A stretch of 64,000 nt of DNA. Source: Glaciecola punicea ACAM 611 (GTDB taxonomy: Bacteria > Pseudomonadota > Gammaproteobacteria > Enterobacterales > Alteromonadaceae). Below, one piece after another: positions 18,828 to 28,597 of the stretch (the first letter of the stretch is position 1; the number at the start of each line of letters is the position of its first letter). The position numbers and the translations under genes are program-made. Location of the stretch: positions 124,001 to 188,000 of the forward strand of contig NZ_BAET01000014.1 of the NCBI RefSeq assembly GCF_000252165.1. Reading direction: 5' to 3'. Under the pieces are notes generated by a model. The model saw only the letters and a program-made list of their open reading frames with translations, was not told the origin of the DNA and did not search any database.

Positions 18828-20102
18828 TTAACAAGCCGCTTCAATGCCTTTTTTAAGCGCATTTGTGAGGGTGGTAACATCCGTTTTGCTGCATATAAAT
18901 GGCGGTATAAGATACACAAGTTTGCCAAACGGTTTTATCCAAGCACCATGCTGTATACATACTTTTTGAATGGCGGCAACATCTACTGCTTGCTTCATTT
19001 CAACCACACCGATTGCACCTAATGTCCGCACGTCATACACGGCGATGTGTTGTTTTAGCGGCATCAACTCTTCGCTAAGTTGCTCAAATATGTTGTTTAC
19101 ACGTAATTCCCAATCAGCGTTTAACAAAAACGCGATGCTCGCATTTGCAACTGCACAGGCTAATGGATTGCCCATACAGGTAGGCCCATGCATAAATACT
19201 CCGGGACTTCCTTCACACACACCTTGGGCAACATCGTTAGTGCATAAGGTTGCTGCTAGCGCCATATAGCCGCCAGTAATGGCGCTGCCCAAACACATAA
19301 TGTCAGGTGTAACGTTAACGTGATCACAGGCAAATAATTTGCCTGTGCGCCCAAAGCCTGTGGCTGTTTCATCGCAAATTAGCAAGACGTCGTACTGGTC
19401 ACACAGCTGACGACAGGCTTTTAAATACTCTGGGTGATAAAAGCGCATGCCGCCAGAGCCTTGCACAATAGGCTCTAAAATAAGCGCGGCGATGCTGGCG
19501 TGGTGTTCATCTAAAATATCGCGCAGCGGCGCTATCTCATCTGGGTTCCAACGTTGATTAAATTGCGTTTGTGGTGCAGGCGCAAAATAGTGTTCTATAA
19601 GGCTATTTTTAAATAAAGAATGCATGTTGCTTATAGGGTCCGACACCGACATTGCGGCAAAAGTATCGCCATGATAGCCATTTCGCAAAGCTAATACCTT
19701 ATTCTTAGTTTCACGACCCTGACAGGCCCAGTACTGCATGGCCATTTTAATCGCCACTTCAACCGCCACCGAGTCTGAGTCGGCCAAAAATACGCGATTC
19801 AAACCTAGCGGTGTAATATCAATAAGGGTTTTACATAAGTCGACCGCAGGCTGATGGGTAAGTCCGCCAAACATGACATGAGAAAATTTATCGAGCTGAT
19901 TTTTAGCGGCTTGGTTTAATACGGGGTGATTATAGCCATGAATAGCACCCCACCAAGAAGACATGCCGTCTACTATTTTTTCGCCTGTGCTAAGCTCAAT
20001 ATGCACGCCACTTGCGCCTACCACCTCATAGCAAGGTAAAGGATTATTAGATGAGGTATAAGGATGCCAAATATGACGCTTATCAAACTCTATATTAGAC
20101 AT
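18828..20102 (-). CDS. bioA: BioA aminotransferase lacking the PLP lysine
   Basis: By family this is adenosylmethionine-8-amino-7-oxononanoate aminotransferase, step three of biotin assembly (424 residues from ATG 20102; a TTG at 20156 is also open). It follows E. coli BioA along its length: FDKRHIWHPYTS at the start, GYHGDTFAAMSVSDP, CDETATGFGRTGKLFACDH, FMHGPTCMGNPLACAVANAS, LGAIGVVEM and PFGKLVYLIPPF. The lysine that binds PLP in this family (E. coli K274, in CLGKALTGG) is here serine: CLGSAITGG, codon AGC, residue 273. That should abolish normal transamination. No other bio gene lies nearby. The gene is otherwise intact, so this is either recent loss of function or a sequence error. Confidence 0.88.
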   Translation of the reverse strand: MSNIEFDKRHIWHPYTSSNNPLPCYEVVGASGVHIELSTGEKIVDGMSSWWGAIHGYNHPVLNQAAKNQLDKFSHVMFGGLTHQPAVDLCKTLIDITPLGLNRVFLADSDSVAVEVAIKMAMQYWACQGRETKNKVLALRNGYHGDTFAAMSVSDPISNMHSLFKNSLIEHYFAPAPQTQFNQRWNPDEIAPLRDILDEHHASIAALILEPIVQGSGGMRFYHPEYLKACRQLCDQYDVLLICDETATGFGRTGKLFACDHVNVTPDIMCLGSAITGGYMALAATLCTNDVAQGVCEGSPGVFMHGPTCMGNPLACAVANASIAFLLNADWELRVNNIFEQLSEELMPLKQHIAVYDVRTLGAIGVVEMKQAVDVAAIQKVCIQHGAWIKPFGKLVYLIPPFICSKTDVTTLTNALKKGIEAAC

Positions 20103-20224
20103 TGATGTGGTTTTTGCGCTCTGGTTAGTGATTTGCTTATGCTTTGGTGTGTTCAATATTTACCCTATAGTGCAGATTATATAGCCATTTATGTTGACAA
20201 TGTACTAAGCTGATAGACTCATTT

Positions 20225-20917
20225 TTAAAGGTATTCCGTTAAGTCCTGCGTGTTATCGAGCGAAATTTTTTCTTGTGAAGCAAACACAAAGCCATTTAGC
20301 TCACCAAGCAGCCTTAATTTGTTATCTCTAATAAGCAGGGCACTGCCCTCGCGAATAGCTAACACCGGCACTGTTGGTTGTAGTGTACAAAATTCAGCTA
20401 AACGCTGGTCACGCGTTTCACCATGAAAGTTAGGCGCAACATAGTCGGTATAATGAGGATTTAACTGCGCATTTACAAAGTGTAGGGCGTCAAACGACTT
20501 TGGTTCAATAATGGGCATATCGTTTGTGGTACGAATGCTCAAGCCACAAATATTACTGCCTGCGCTCCAGCCTATATAAGGCGTACCTTGTTCAACCTTG
20601 TGTTTTATGGCGTCAATTAAGTCATGCTCATACAGCAAGTGCAGCAGGTTGAAGGTATTACCACCGCCCACTAATATTGCCTCGGCATTTTGAATCGCCA
20701 TTTTAGGATTATCACTTTCGTGAATGCCAGTCACCTTCAAATGCTGAAGCGCGCTTTGTACTGCAACAGTATAGGCGTCCCAGCCCATGGTTATCCCCGC
20801 ATATGGAATAAAAAGAACATTTTTTACAGCGCCTAAATGCTCGTTTATCCACGACTCGGCGTAGGCTAAATAATCATATTCACCAAAGCGTGAGCTACTT
20901 AGCATTAATACATTCAT
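20225..20917 (-). CDS. pepE: Peptidase E (alpha-aspartyl dipeptidase)
   Basis: This 230-residue cytoplasmic serine peptidase of family S51 splits dipeptides with N-terminal aspartate. It has the nucleophile elbow GWSAGSN (Ser118), the ILVGGGNTFNLLHLL motif before it, and NFHGETRDQRL, which holds the catalytic His. Length is as usual (229 in E. coli). It sits upstream of bioA on the same strand with a 120-base gap, so they are probably separate units. Confidence 0.9.
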   Translation of the reverse strand: MNVLMLSSSRFGEYDYLAYAESWINEHLGAVKNVLFIPYAGITMGWDAYTVAVQSALQHLKVTGIHESDNPKMAIQNAEAILVGGGNTFNLLHLLYEHDLIDAIKHKVEQGTPYIGWSAGSNICGLSIRTTNDMPIIEPKSFDALHFVNAQLNPHYTDYVAPNFHGETRDQRLAEFCTLQPTVPVLAIREGSALLIRDNKLRLLGELNGFVFASQEKISLDNTQDLTEYL

Positions 20918-20996
20918 GAAACTAAACTCTCCAAATAATGATTTATATTAATCAGGCTTACCATCTTTACCGCTATAGTATATATGTAGCTTTACA

Positions 20997-21131
20997 CTAC
21001 TTTTTCAAGCGCTCAATTAAGGCGTTTATATGGGCAACGCGGTCGACAACGTTCACGATAAACACGTTAACGAAAAGCGCGTAAAAGAAAAACGACAAAA
21101 AAATAACAATATGCAGACTAATGCAAGCCAT
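20997..21131 (-). CDS. Possible 44-residue single-TM protein
   Basis: A short frame starting ATG 21131 gives one hydrophobic helix rich in Phe/Val/Ile (LHIVIFLSFFFYALFVNVFIV) followed by a charged amphipathic tail (VVDRVAHINALIERLKK). The TM-plus-helix layout looks designed rather than random, but no ribosome-binding site stands out and I recognise no family. Confidence 0.35.
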   Translation of the reverse strand: MACISLHIVIFLSFFFYALFVNVFIVNVVDRVAHINALIERLKK

Positions 21132-21164
21132 GGTGATCTCTAGTATACTTTTGGTCATTAATTA

Positions 21165-21545
21165 TTGCATAGACGGATCTTTTTAGTGCTTCACTCTACT
21201 GTCTCGGTTTTATTCGTTTGTTTGGGTAATATTTGTCGTTTTCCTACCGCCGAAGGTATGTTTGGCGACAAAGCCAAGCGCCAGGGTTTTAACGTGCACC
21301 TTGACTCTGCTGGTACCGCCGGTTTCCACAACGGGGTGGCGCCAGACAAGCGTTCTCGGCAGCTTGCTCAGCGGCGTAATTATGCCCTAAGCTCGTTGAA
21401 GTGTCGCCGGGTGAGTGTAGAAGATTTCGGGAAACTTGACTACATTATTGCCATGGGCAAGTCTAATGTTAGAGAATTAAAGCGTAAATCCCCCGAAGAG
21501 CATCAGCATAAAGTTAAGAAGTATTGTCTTTGCCTGCATGGTTAA
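21165..21545 (+). pseudogene. Low-molecular-weight tyrosine phosphatase, truncated
   Basis: The frame gives the N-terminal two thirds of an LMW protein-tyrosine phosphatase: VLFVCLGNICRFPTAEGMF, then LDSAGTAGFHNG and LDYIIAMGKSN. Intact members are about 155 residues and end with a DPY segment that supplies the general acid Asp. Here the protein stops after HKVKKYCLCLHG, so that part is missing. The P-loop is also altered: the Ser after the Arg in C(X)5R(S/T) is Phe. The 3' end overlaps btuC by 22 bases, as if the end of the gene was lost when btuC was joined to it. The first codon is TTG 21165; the true start is unclear. Confidence 0.7.
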
Positions 21546-22492
21546 AGTATAGCCTAGCGCTGGTAATAGTCGCAGCCTTGTACTTGGTGCCCGCCTTAGT
21601 CACTGGCAACACGCAGCTTGAGTGGTATATCGTATTCCACATTAAATTGCCTATATTGCTAACGGCCATTGCGGTAGGCACCTCAATCTCAGTGGCGTCG
21701 GCTGCGCTTCAAGTTAATCTTAACAACCCCCTAGCAGACCCTGGTATTATTGGTATTTCAAGTGGTGCTAGCTTGATGGCGGCGCTATTTTTGGTGTTTG
21801 TTAGTAGCTTGGGCGTTATACCAAACCAAACTCTCTATACCCACAGTATTTACTTATTACCTGCCTTGTGTTTCGTAGGGGCTTGTTTATCAGGAGCATT
21901 AATATATGCGGTGGCTAAAAAAATTGGTCATAGCGTGTCTAGTTTCATTTTAGCGGGTATTGCTATCTCGACCACGTTCAGTGCGCTAGTCGGCTGGATT
22001 TACTTAGTTGCACCGCCTCAAGCTCTGCAAAGTTTAACCTTCTGGCTTATGGGGTCACTGCAGTATACCAACTATAAAAGCTTAAGTTTGGTGCTGCCTA
22101 TTATGGCATTTGGACTGTTCATGTTGGCAAAAAGTGCACCTAAGCTAAATGCCTTATATTTAGGAGAACATGCTGCGCTTACGGCAGGCGTAAAGGCGAA
22201 AGCCTTACAGACCAAAGTATTCATTTTAGTAGCACTGCTGGTGGGCTTGAGCGTGTCAATTGCCGGCTCTATTGCCTTTTTAGGTCTGCTTGTACCCCAC
22301 GCTGTGCGAAGGCTTCACGGCTATGACAATTCACAGGTGTTTTTATATTCGGGTTTGCTAGGTGCTATCGTAATTACGCTGTGCGCGCTTATAAACGAAT
22401 ACGCCTTTACCACTTCGGTGCCGTTGTCTATGCTAACCGCAAGCATAGGTGCCCCAATGTTTATTTATGTGCTGTTTGGGAAGAAAAACTAA
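21524..22492 (+). CDS. btuC: Vitamin B12 ABC transporter permease BtuC
   Basis: This 322-residue FecCD-family permease imports cobalamin across the inner membrane with BtuD and BtuF. It is polytopic (about ten TM segments). Marks are LPILLTAIAVGTSISVASAALQ, NNPLADPGIIGISSGAS and the C-terminal AFLGLLVPHAVRRLHG, the contact loop for the ATPase. The length matches BtuC (326). The start is a TTG inside the phosphatase remnant with a weak ribosome-binding site. Its ATPase partner is 1.9 kb away, behind an inverted glpK. FecCD members also carry siderophores; the B12 call rests on resemblance to BtuC and on the BtuD-like partner. Confidence 0.78.
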   Translation: MSLPAWLKYSLALVIVAALYLVPALVTGNTQLEWYIVFHIKLPILLTAIAVGTSISVASAALQVNLNNPLADPGIIGISSGASLMAALFLVFVSSLGVIPNQTLYTHSIYLLPALCFVGACLSGALIYAVAKKIGHSVSSFILAGIAISTTFSALVGWIYLVAPPQALQSLTFWLMGSLQYTNYKSLSLVLPIMAFGLFMLAKSAPKLNALYLGEHAALTAGVKAKALQTKVFILVALLVGLSVSIAGSIAFLGLLVPHAVRRLHGYDNSQVFLYSGLLGAIVITLCALINEYAFTTSVPLSMLTASIGAPMFIYVLFGKKN

Positions 22493-22497
22493 TGGGC

Positions 22498-23982
22498 TTA
22501 TTCAGCAAAGGCCAGAGTTGCTTTAACCGCCAGTGCCCACTTTTTCAGCAAGCGTTGACGGGTTTTATCGCCTAGCTCTGGGATGAATACTCTATCGACG
22601 GTTTTCACAGCGCTAATCTCGTCTAAAGACTCATAGATGCCTGCTTGCAGTCCGGCTAAGAATGCGGCGCCTAAAGCGGTCGACTCCATTATTTTGGGTC
22701 GTTGCACTTCTACTTGTAATATGTCGCATAAGAATTGACAGAGCCAATCATTGGCCACCATGCCGCCGTCTACCCAGACGTTATTTGAGCTCACGCCGTC
22801 TTTTCTCATGGCGGTTTGTAGTTCGTGGGATTGGTAACATACCGCTTCAAGAGCAGCGCGCGCGAAGTGAGCGGGGCCGGTTGCTCGTGTCATACCAAAA
22901 AGACTTGCTCTTGCATTTGGATTCCAGTGCGGTGCGCCTAGTCCAGCAAAGCCTGGCACTAAAAATACGCCGTGATCGTAGTCGAGTGACTCTGCCAATA
23001 CTTGGCTTTGTTTAGCATGTTGCAGCACGCCAATGCCGTCGCGTAGCCACTGAATATTAGCGCCAGCTGTAAAAATAGCGCCTTCTAGCGCATATGTTGT
23101 TTTGCCATTAAGTCTGTATCCTACGGTGGTGAGTAATTTGTGGCTTGACGAAACGGGCGTGTCACCGGTGTTTAGTAAAGCAAAGCAGCCCGTGCCATAG
23201 GTACTTTTTAAATCCCCTGGAGAAAAGCACGACTGGCCAACAAGCGCTGCCTGCTGGTCGCCCGCCACGCCGGTTATACGATAGTCTTTGCCTAATATAC
23301 TTGGGTCGCAGGTACCAAACTCAGCTGCGCAGTCGAGCACTTCAGGCAGTATACAAGGTGGAATATCAAATAATGTAAGTAAATCTTCATCCCATTGTTG
23401 AGTATGAATGTTGAATAAGTTAGTTCTACTAGCGTTAGTAGCGTCGGTGACGTGAGCTTTACCATTGGTTAAACGCCAAATTAAAAAGCTATCGATGGTA
23501 CCAAAAGCAAGCTTGCCTTTAATAGCTAAACGCCGCGCACCTTGTACTTCATCTAAGATCCATTTTATTTTGCTAGCTGAAAAATAAGGGTCTAAGAGCA
23601 AGCCCGTTTTTGAATTAACCATGGCTTCTCTATCTTTTATCGATTCGCAATACCCAGCGGTTCGTCGGTCTTGCCAAACAATAGCAGGGTGTATAGCTTT
23701 GCCAGTGTCTTTGTTCCACACTACAGTGGTTTCACGCTGATTAGTGATACCAATACAGGCAATATCAACACCTTTATTAGTGGCCTGAGAAATCACGGTT
23801 TTACAACTGTCTAGGGTAGTAGACCAAATTTCCTCAACGTCGTGTTCCACCCAACCATTGGCGGGATAATGCTGAGTAAACTCTTGCTGAGCATTGGCAA
23901 TTTGATGGCCATTTAGCGCAAACACAATGGCGCGGCTCGAGGTGGTGCCTTGATCTATTGATAATATGCCAGTATTACTCAT
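22498..23982 (-). CDS. glpK: Glycerol kinase
   Basis: This 494-residue FGGY-family kinase makes glycerol-3-phosphate from glycerol and ATP. It starts [14 protein letters not shown] (phosphate loop) and has [42 protein letters not shown] and [13 protein letters not shown]. All expected motifs are present and length is close to E. coli GlpK (502). It points into btuC, with only five bases between the two stop codons and no terminator, and divergently faces a broken glpD. No facilitator gene (glpF) is present. Confidence 0.94.
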   Translation of the reverse strand: MSNTGILSIDQGTTSSRAIVFALNGHQIANAQQEFTQHYPANGWVEHDVEEIWSTTLDSCKTVISQATNKGVDIACIGITNQRETTVVWNKDTGKAIHPAIVWQDRRTAGYCESIKDREAMVNSKTGLLLDPYFSASKIKWILDEVQGARRLAIKGKLAFGTIDSFLIWRLTNGKAHVTDATNASRTNLFNIHTQQWDEDLLTLFDIPPCILPEVLDCAAEFGTCDPSILGKDYRITGVAGDQQAALVGQSCFSPGDLKSTYGTGCFALLNTGDTPVSSSHKLLTTVGYRLNGKTTYALEGAIFTAGANIQWLRDGIGVLQHAKQSQVLAESLDYDHGVFLVPGFAGLGAPHWNPNARASLFGMTRATGPAHFARAALEAVCYQSHELQTAMRKDGVSSNNVWVDGGMVANDWLCQFLCDILQVEVQRPKIMESTALGAAFLAGLQAGIYESLDEISAVKTVDRVFIPELGDKTRQRLLKKWALAVKATLAFAE

Positions 23983-24192
23983 ATCTTAATCTCATTTTAT
24001 TATTCTATTTTTAGGACTGAATTTTTAGCGTCTCATTAATTAATTAATCTTTTATAGCACGAAGCTAGATATTGTGATTAGCGCGCAACACTAATCCTTC
24101 ATTTTATACTCTTATAAGTTGCATGTAGAATCTTCGATACTATACTAAACGAAATGATTACTATCATACAAATTAACGAGGTACCACTTTAA

Positions 24193-24441
24193 ATGCTACA
24201 GCGGCAAACAAATATTAAAAAACTAGCTAAACATGGATTTGACGCACTTATCTTAGGTGCGGGCATAAATGGCGCTGTGTCAGCGGCTAGTCTTGCACGC
24301 AAGGGACTTAAGGTAGCGCTCATAGATAAAGGCAATTTTGCTGACGAAACCTCTTCAAATTTATCTAGTTTAGCCTAGGGTGGCATAAAACATTTCGAAA
24401 ACAATGCAAATATTCAGGAAAATAGGCAGCTAATGTGTTAA
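24193..24441 (+). pseudogene. glpD: GlpD fragment with amber stop
   Basis: The frame begins like an FAD-dependent glycerol-3-phosphate dehydrogenase: FDALILGAGINGAVSAASLA (dinucleotide-binding loop), KVALIDKGNFADETSSN, then SLA. TAG (24376-24378) interrupts where the family has Trp in LAWGGIKY; translation then continues GGIKHFENN before ending at TAA 24439. About 420 residues are missing. Divergent from glpK, it is the remains of a glpK/glpD pair, cut off where btuD begins. Confidence 0.8.
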
Positions 24442-25214
24442 TAAATTCTACTATTGGCTCGTCGTATGAGCTTAAAAACGTGACTTTGCAGGCGCGAGTT
24501 AAAACAGTCAGTATGTGCATTAATAAAGGTCAGTGCTGGCATCTACTTGGTCCAAACGGGGCCGGCAAATCCAGTTTACTTTTACTTCTATCTGGCATCG
24601 AAACACCCACACATGGCGTGTTGACACTAGGCGACATTCCGCTGGCTGAACATTCTTTAGCGCAACTGGCCACAATCCGCTGTTTCTTGCATCAACAACA
24701 GCAAAGTGAGTTTGATATTCCGCTGTTTCAATTACTGCATTTTTATACAAATAGTACGCATATACCCAGAAAAATAGAAGAGCACTTACACATTGCATCT
24801 TTATTGCATAAACCACTTTCTACCCTCTCAGGTGGGCAGCAGCAACGTTTCCATATTGCGCGTAATTTATGTCAAATTTGGTCCGCTATAGTAAAAGGCG
24901 AAGGCCTTATTCTGTTAGATGAGCCTATAAGCCACCTTGATGTAAAGTATCAGTGCGCAATATTGTCATTACTGCAGCACGTGTGTGAAATGGGCAATAC
25001 GGTTATTATGACCAGTCACGATCTTAATCTTAGCCGGCAGTATGCAAGTCACATAGGCCTGTTAAAAGAACAGCAACTTGTATTTCAGGGCCTTACAAAC
25101 GAGGTGATGCGCTTAGATAATTTACAAACAATTTTCGATCATAGCTTTGTGCAAATTGTAAACGAGCATAACACTCAAAAATATATTGTAAGCGCGCCTA
25201 ATCAATCCATTTAA
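24435..25214 (+). CDS. btuD: Vitamin B12 ABC transporter ATPase BtuD
   Basis: This 259-residue ABC ATPase fits the transporter for cobalamin. It has Walker A GPNGAGKSSLL (about residues 38-48), Q-loop region FLHQQQQSEF, signature LSGGQQQRFHIAR, and Walker B LILLDEP with the H-loop MTSHDLNL. The start is GTG 24435, overlapping the last codons of the glpD remnant, so its original promoter and ribosome-binding site appear to have been replaced. Its likely partner is btuC, now separated from it by glpK. Expression after the rearrangement is uncertain. Confidence 0.75.
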   Translation: MLINSTIGSSYELKNVTLQARVKTVSMCINKGQCWHLLGPNGAGKSSLLLLLSGIETPTHGVLTLGDIPLAEHSLAQLATIRCFLHQQQQSEFDIPLFQLLHFYTNSTHIPRKIEEHLHIASLLHKPLSTLSGGQQQRFHIARNLCQIWSAIVKGEGLILLDEPISHLDVKYQCAILSLLQHVCEMGNTVIMTSHDLNLSRQYASHIGLLKEQQLVFQGLTNEVMRLDNLQTIFDHSFVQIVNEHNTQKYIVSAPNQSI

Positions 25215-25322
25215 TGAATGAATGTGATACTATTTAGCGTTTTTTAGTATATTACCAATAGCCTAACAGTGTGTTTACCCGCGCTTTGGCATTAAATCTA
25301 CCCTATGAAGGAATAAATAATC

Positions 25323-26663
25323 GTGAGTCAGTGGAGTATGGATAGTTGGCGCAACAAGCCAATACTACAGCAACCGAATTACCAAGATAAAGCATTAGTT
25401 AAAGACGTAGAGCAGAAATTAGCAAGTTACCCGCCCTTAGTTTTCGCCGAAGAAACCCGTCAGTTATATAAGCAGCTAGGCGACGTATCGCAAGGAAAAG
25501 GGTTTTTACTGCAGGGCGGCGACTGCGCAGAATCGTTTGATGATTTTAATGCGCCGAAGATCCGCGACACCTTTAAAGTCATTCTGCAAATGGCTATTGT
25601 GCTTACCTTTGCTGGTAGATGTCCGGTGACTAAAGTGGCTAGAATGGCTGGCCAGTATGCCAAGCCTCGCTCGACCGACACCGAAGTAATAAACGGGGTT
25701 GAGCTGCCTAGTTATCGCGGCGATATTATAAATGGCATGGCGTTTACTGCCCAAGCGCGAGAGCCTGATCCTAATAGATTGCTAGATGCTTACTTTAGAA
25801 GCGCATCTACGCTTAACTTATTACGCGCGTTTGCACAAGGCGGCCTTGCCGACCTGCATCAAGTTAACCGCTGGAACATGGCCTTTCTAGAAAATAATCC
25901 CTTGAAAGAGCGCTATCAAGACATTGCAGATCGTATTCAAGACACGCTTTCTTTCATGGACGTCATTGGTATTAATAAGGAGTCAAACGCAGCCCTACAT
26001 GAAACTAGCTTGTATACCTCGCACGAAGCCTTGTTATTGAACTATGAACAGGCGCTTACGCGGATCGATACGCTAACCGGTAAGCCTTATAACTGCTCAG
26101 CCCACATGCTATGGATAGGCGAGCGAACGCGCCAGCTAGACCATGCTCATGTGGAGTTTTTTAGCGGTATAAACAATCCTATTGGGGTGAAAATAGGACC
26201 TACTATGCAAGAAGATGAGCTAATAAAGCTTATCGACGCGCTAAATCCTAACAACATCCCGGGTCGTTTAACGTTAATCACGCGCATGGGCGCTGGCATG
26301 TTAGGTAAAAACTTACCGCGTTTACTGCGCCGCGTAAAGCAAGAAGGTCGCCACGTTGTGTGGAGTTCAGATCCAATGCATGGCAATACCATTAAAGCCT
26401 CAAGCGGGTATAAAACGCGTAATTTTGATGCTATTTTGAGCGAAATAAAGCAGTTTTTTGATGCGCATAAAGCCGAAGGCACTCACGCCGGCGGGATCCA
26501 TTTAGAAATGACGGGACAACATGTCACCGAATGTACCGGCGGTGCATACCAAATTAGCGATGCCGACTTAGCTCAGGCCTATAAAACTCAGTGCGATCCG
26601 CGCTTAAATGCAGATCAAGTACTTGAGATGGCGTTTTTAGTGGCTGATCATCTTAAGAAATAA
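25323..26663 (+). CDS. Class II DAHP synthase
   Basis: This 446-residue enzyme makes 3-deoxy-7-phosphoheptulonate from PEP and erythrose-4-phosphate, the first step of aromatic amino-acid synthesis. It belongs to the plant/actinobacterial type II family: [13 protein letters not shown] at the start, [15 protein letters not shown] (metal/PEP region), [12 protein letters not shown], and [21 protein letters not shown] 25323 has GAAGGA ten bases ahead. A strong terminator follows. E. coli uses the unrelated type I enzymes. Confidence 0.95.
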   Translation: MSQWSMDSWRNKPILQQPNYQDKALVKDVEQKLASYPPLVFAEETRQLYKQLGDVSQGKGFLLQGGDCAESFDDFNAPKIRDTFKVILQMAIVLTFAGRCPVTKVARMAGQYAKPRSTDTEVINGVELPSYRGDIINGMAFTAQAREPDPNRLLDAYFRSASTLNLLRAFAQGGLADLHQVNRWNMAFLENNPLKERYQDIADRIQDTLSFMDVIGINKESNAALHETSLYTSHEALLLNYEQALTRIDTLTGKPYNCSAHMLWIGERTRQLDHAHVEFFSGINNPIGVKIGPTMQEDELIKLIDALNPNNIPGRLTLITRMGAGMLGKNLPRLLRRVKQEGRHVVWSSDPMHGNTIKASSGYKTRNFDAILSEIKQFFDAHKAEGTHAGGIHLEMTGQHVTECTGGAYQISDADLAQAYKTQCDPRLNADQVLEMAFLVADHLKK

Positions 26664-26674
26664 GCTAGCTATTT

Positions 26675-26730
26675 AAAAAGGAAGTAAGTGATAAGGTGTA
26701 TTAAAACTTTATCGCTTACTTCCTTTTTTT
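26675..26730 (+). terminator. Strong terminator after DAHP synthase
   Basis: A long stem pairs AAGGAAGTAAGTGATAA with TTATCGCTTACTTCCTT around a short A/T-rich loop, followed by seven T. The A-run on the left side would let it work toward the convergent ABC gene as well. Confidence 0.85.
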
Positions 26731-26758
26731 ATGCACGGGTTCGCTTAGCTTATTGTGG

Positions 26759-28597
26759 CTAGGTGCTTAAGCTGGCCTGACGATCAAGTAAGAGCTGTTC
26801 GTGTGTGCTCAACTTTTGCTGCTGCGCCGTCCATAAACGTTTATAAAAGCCATTTTTAGCCAGCAGTTCGTCATGGCTCCCTTGTTCATGAATACGCCCC
26901 TGCGACATGACTAAAATGTTGTCTGCATCCATAATAGTCGATAGTCTGTGAGCGACCACAAAGCTTGTGTGGCCTTTTGATATTTCCTGCAGAGCACCTA
27001 AAATAGCTTGCTCAGACTGCGAGTCTAAAGAGGACGTAGCCTCATCAAAGACCATAATAGGCGGGCGTTTTAAAATAGTCCGGGCTATCGCCACTCTTTG
27101 TTTTTCGCCACCGCTGAGCTTTAAACCGCGTTCGCCCACCTGCGTTTGCTCCTTGTCGGGCAGTCGTGCAATAAAGTCGTGCAAATGCGCAAGTTTTATT
27201 GCCTGATTTATTTCTGCTTCAGTGGCATCGGGGCGGCCATACTTAATATTTTCATACAGGGTGTCATTAAACAAAACTGTGTCTTGTGGCACAATGCCAA
27301 TATGCTTGCGTAACGAATCTTGGGTAACACCGTTAATTTGCTGGTCGTCAATGTATATTGCACCTTTGGTAGGGTCATAGAAGCGAAATAAAAGTTTCAC
27401 CAAGGTTGATTTGCCAGCCCCACTTTCCCCTACCACGGCTACTTTAGTACCGGGCTTAATCGTAAATGATAAGTCTTCAATAATAATACGTTCGGGGTGA
27501 TACGAAAAGCACACATTTTCAAATCTGATTTCGCCGTGCGTCACCACCAGTTCATTAGCATTGTCGGCATCTACAATTAAAGGCGCTTGTTCAAGCAGTG
27601 TGAATAAGTTTTCTATGTTGGTTAATGAACCTCTGATTTCACGGTATACAAAACCTAAAAAGTTAAGCGGCATAAATATTTGCATAGTAAACGCGTTTAC
27701 CAGCACAAAGTCGCCTATGGTCATATTGCCTCTGCTTACTTCAATTGAGGCCAGCGCCAGCATGCTGGTCATGGCAATAGCAATAATAAGCGCTTGGCCG
27801 CCGTTTAGCGCAAACAGCGATAAACGATTTTTACGTCGTGCGTTTTCCCAATTCGCCAGGCCAGTGTCGTAACGGTCTGCTTCGTACTTCTCGTTGTTGA
27901 AGTATTTCACCGTTTCAAAGTTAAGCAAGCTGTCTACGGCGCGCGTAGTAGAGGTGTTGTCGGCCTGATTAAGCTCTTTTACGTACTTAGTGCGCCAGTC
28001 GGTAGCCTTAACCGAAAAGCCAACGTAGGTAACTACCGCTATCACAATAACGCCGGCAAAAGTAAAGCCGTAGTTGTAGAACAAAATACCTACCACCATA
28101 GATATTTCCAGCAGGGTAGGGACAATGTTAAATACCATAAAGCGCATTAAAAAACTCACGCCGCTGGTGCCGCGTTCAATGTCTCTTGATAAGCCACCCG
28201 TCTGGCGCGATAAGTGAAAGTTCAAATCAAGCTTATGCAAGTGGTTAAAGACTTTAAGGCCTACACGCCGCATGGCACGCTCGGTAACACGACCAAACAG
28301 CGTATCTCTAATTTCACCAAATAGCACGTTGGCTAAGCGCAGTGCGCCATAAGCGATAATAAGCGACAAAACCACAGCCAATATTGCCGCACTAGGGGTG
28401 TCTAAATTGAGGTTGTCTACAATATGTTTAAGGGTGAAAGGAAGAATAACACTGGCTATTTTAGCCCCAATTAAGCAGCTTATGGCGAGCCACACTCGAC
28501 CTTTAAATTCTGTTATAAAAGGCCACAATTTTTTTAATACACGAAAATTAAAACCAAGTTCTTCATTGGCAGGAGACTTAGATGAACGCACAAGCAC
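26759..28597 (-). CDS. Atm1-type ABC exporter
   Basis: This 612-residue half-transporter fuses six TM segments with one ATPase domain. The TM part has the Atm1/HMT1 marks VFNHLHKLDLNFHLSRQTGGLSRDIERG and ALNGGQALIIAIAMTS. The ATPase part has Walker A GESGAGKSTLV, signature LSGGEKQRVAIAR and Walker B MVFDEATSSLDS. Members of this group export glutathione-linked metals, persulfides or cyclic conjugates across the inner membrane and support metal tolerance. It stands alone and converges on the DAHP synthase gene. Confidence 0.88.
   Translation of the reverse strand: MLVRSSKSPANEELGFNFRVLKKLWPFITEFKGRVWLAISCLIGAKIASVILPFTLKHIVDNLNLDTPSAAILAVVLSLIIAYGALRLANVLFGEIRDTLFGRVTERAMRRVGLKVFNHLHKLDLNFHLSRQTGGLSRDIERGTSGVSFLMRFMVFNIVPTLLEISMVVGILFYNYGFTFAGVIVIAVVTYVGFSVKATDWRTKYVKELNQADNTSTTRAVDSLLNFETVKYFNNEKYEADRYDTGLANWENARRKNRLSLFALNGGQALIIAIAMTSMLALASIEVSRGNMTIGDFVLVNAFTMQIFMPLNFLGFVYREIRGSLTNIENLFTLLEQAPLIVDADNANELVVTHGEIRFENVCFSYHPERIIIEDLSFTIKPGTKVAVVGESGAGKSTLVKLLFRFYDPTKGAIYIDDQQINGVTQDSLRKHIGIVPQDTVLFNDTLYENIKYGRPDATEAEINQAIKLAHLHDFIARLPDKEQTQVGERGLKLSGGEKQRVAIARTILKRPPIMVFDEATSSLDSQSEQAILGALQEISKGHTSFVVAHRLSTIMDADNILVMSQGRIHEQGSHDELLAKNGFYKRLWTAQQQKLSTHEQLLLDRQASLST

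Noticed and set aside
20932-21523. A cobalamin riboswitch expected ahead of btuC
   Set aside because: I could not find the B12 box or a fitting fold; the phosphatase remnant occupies the leader, so any such element is lost or not recognisable.
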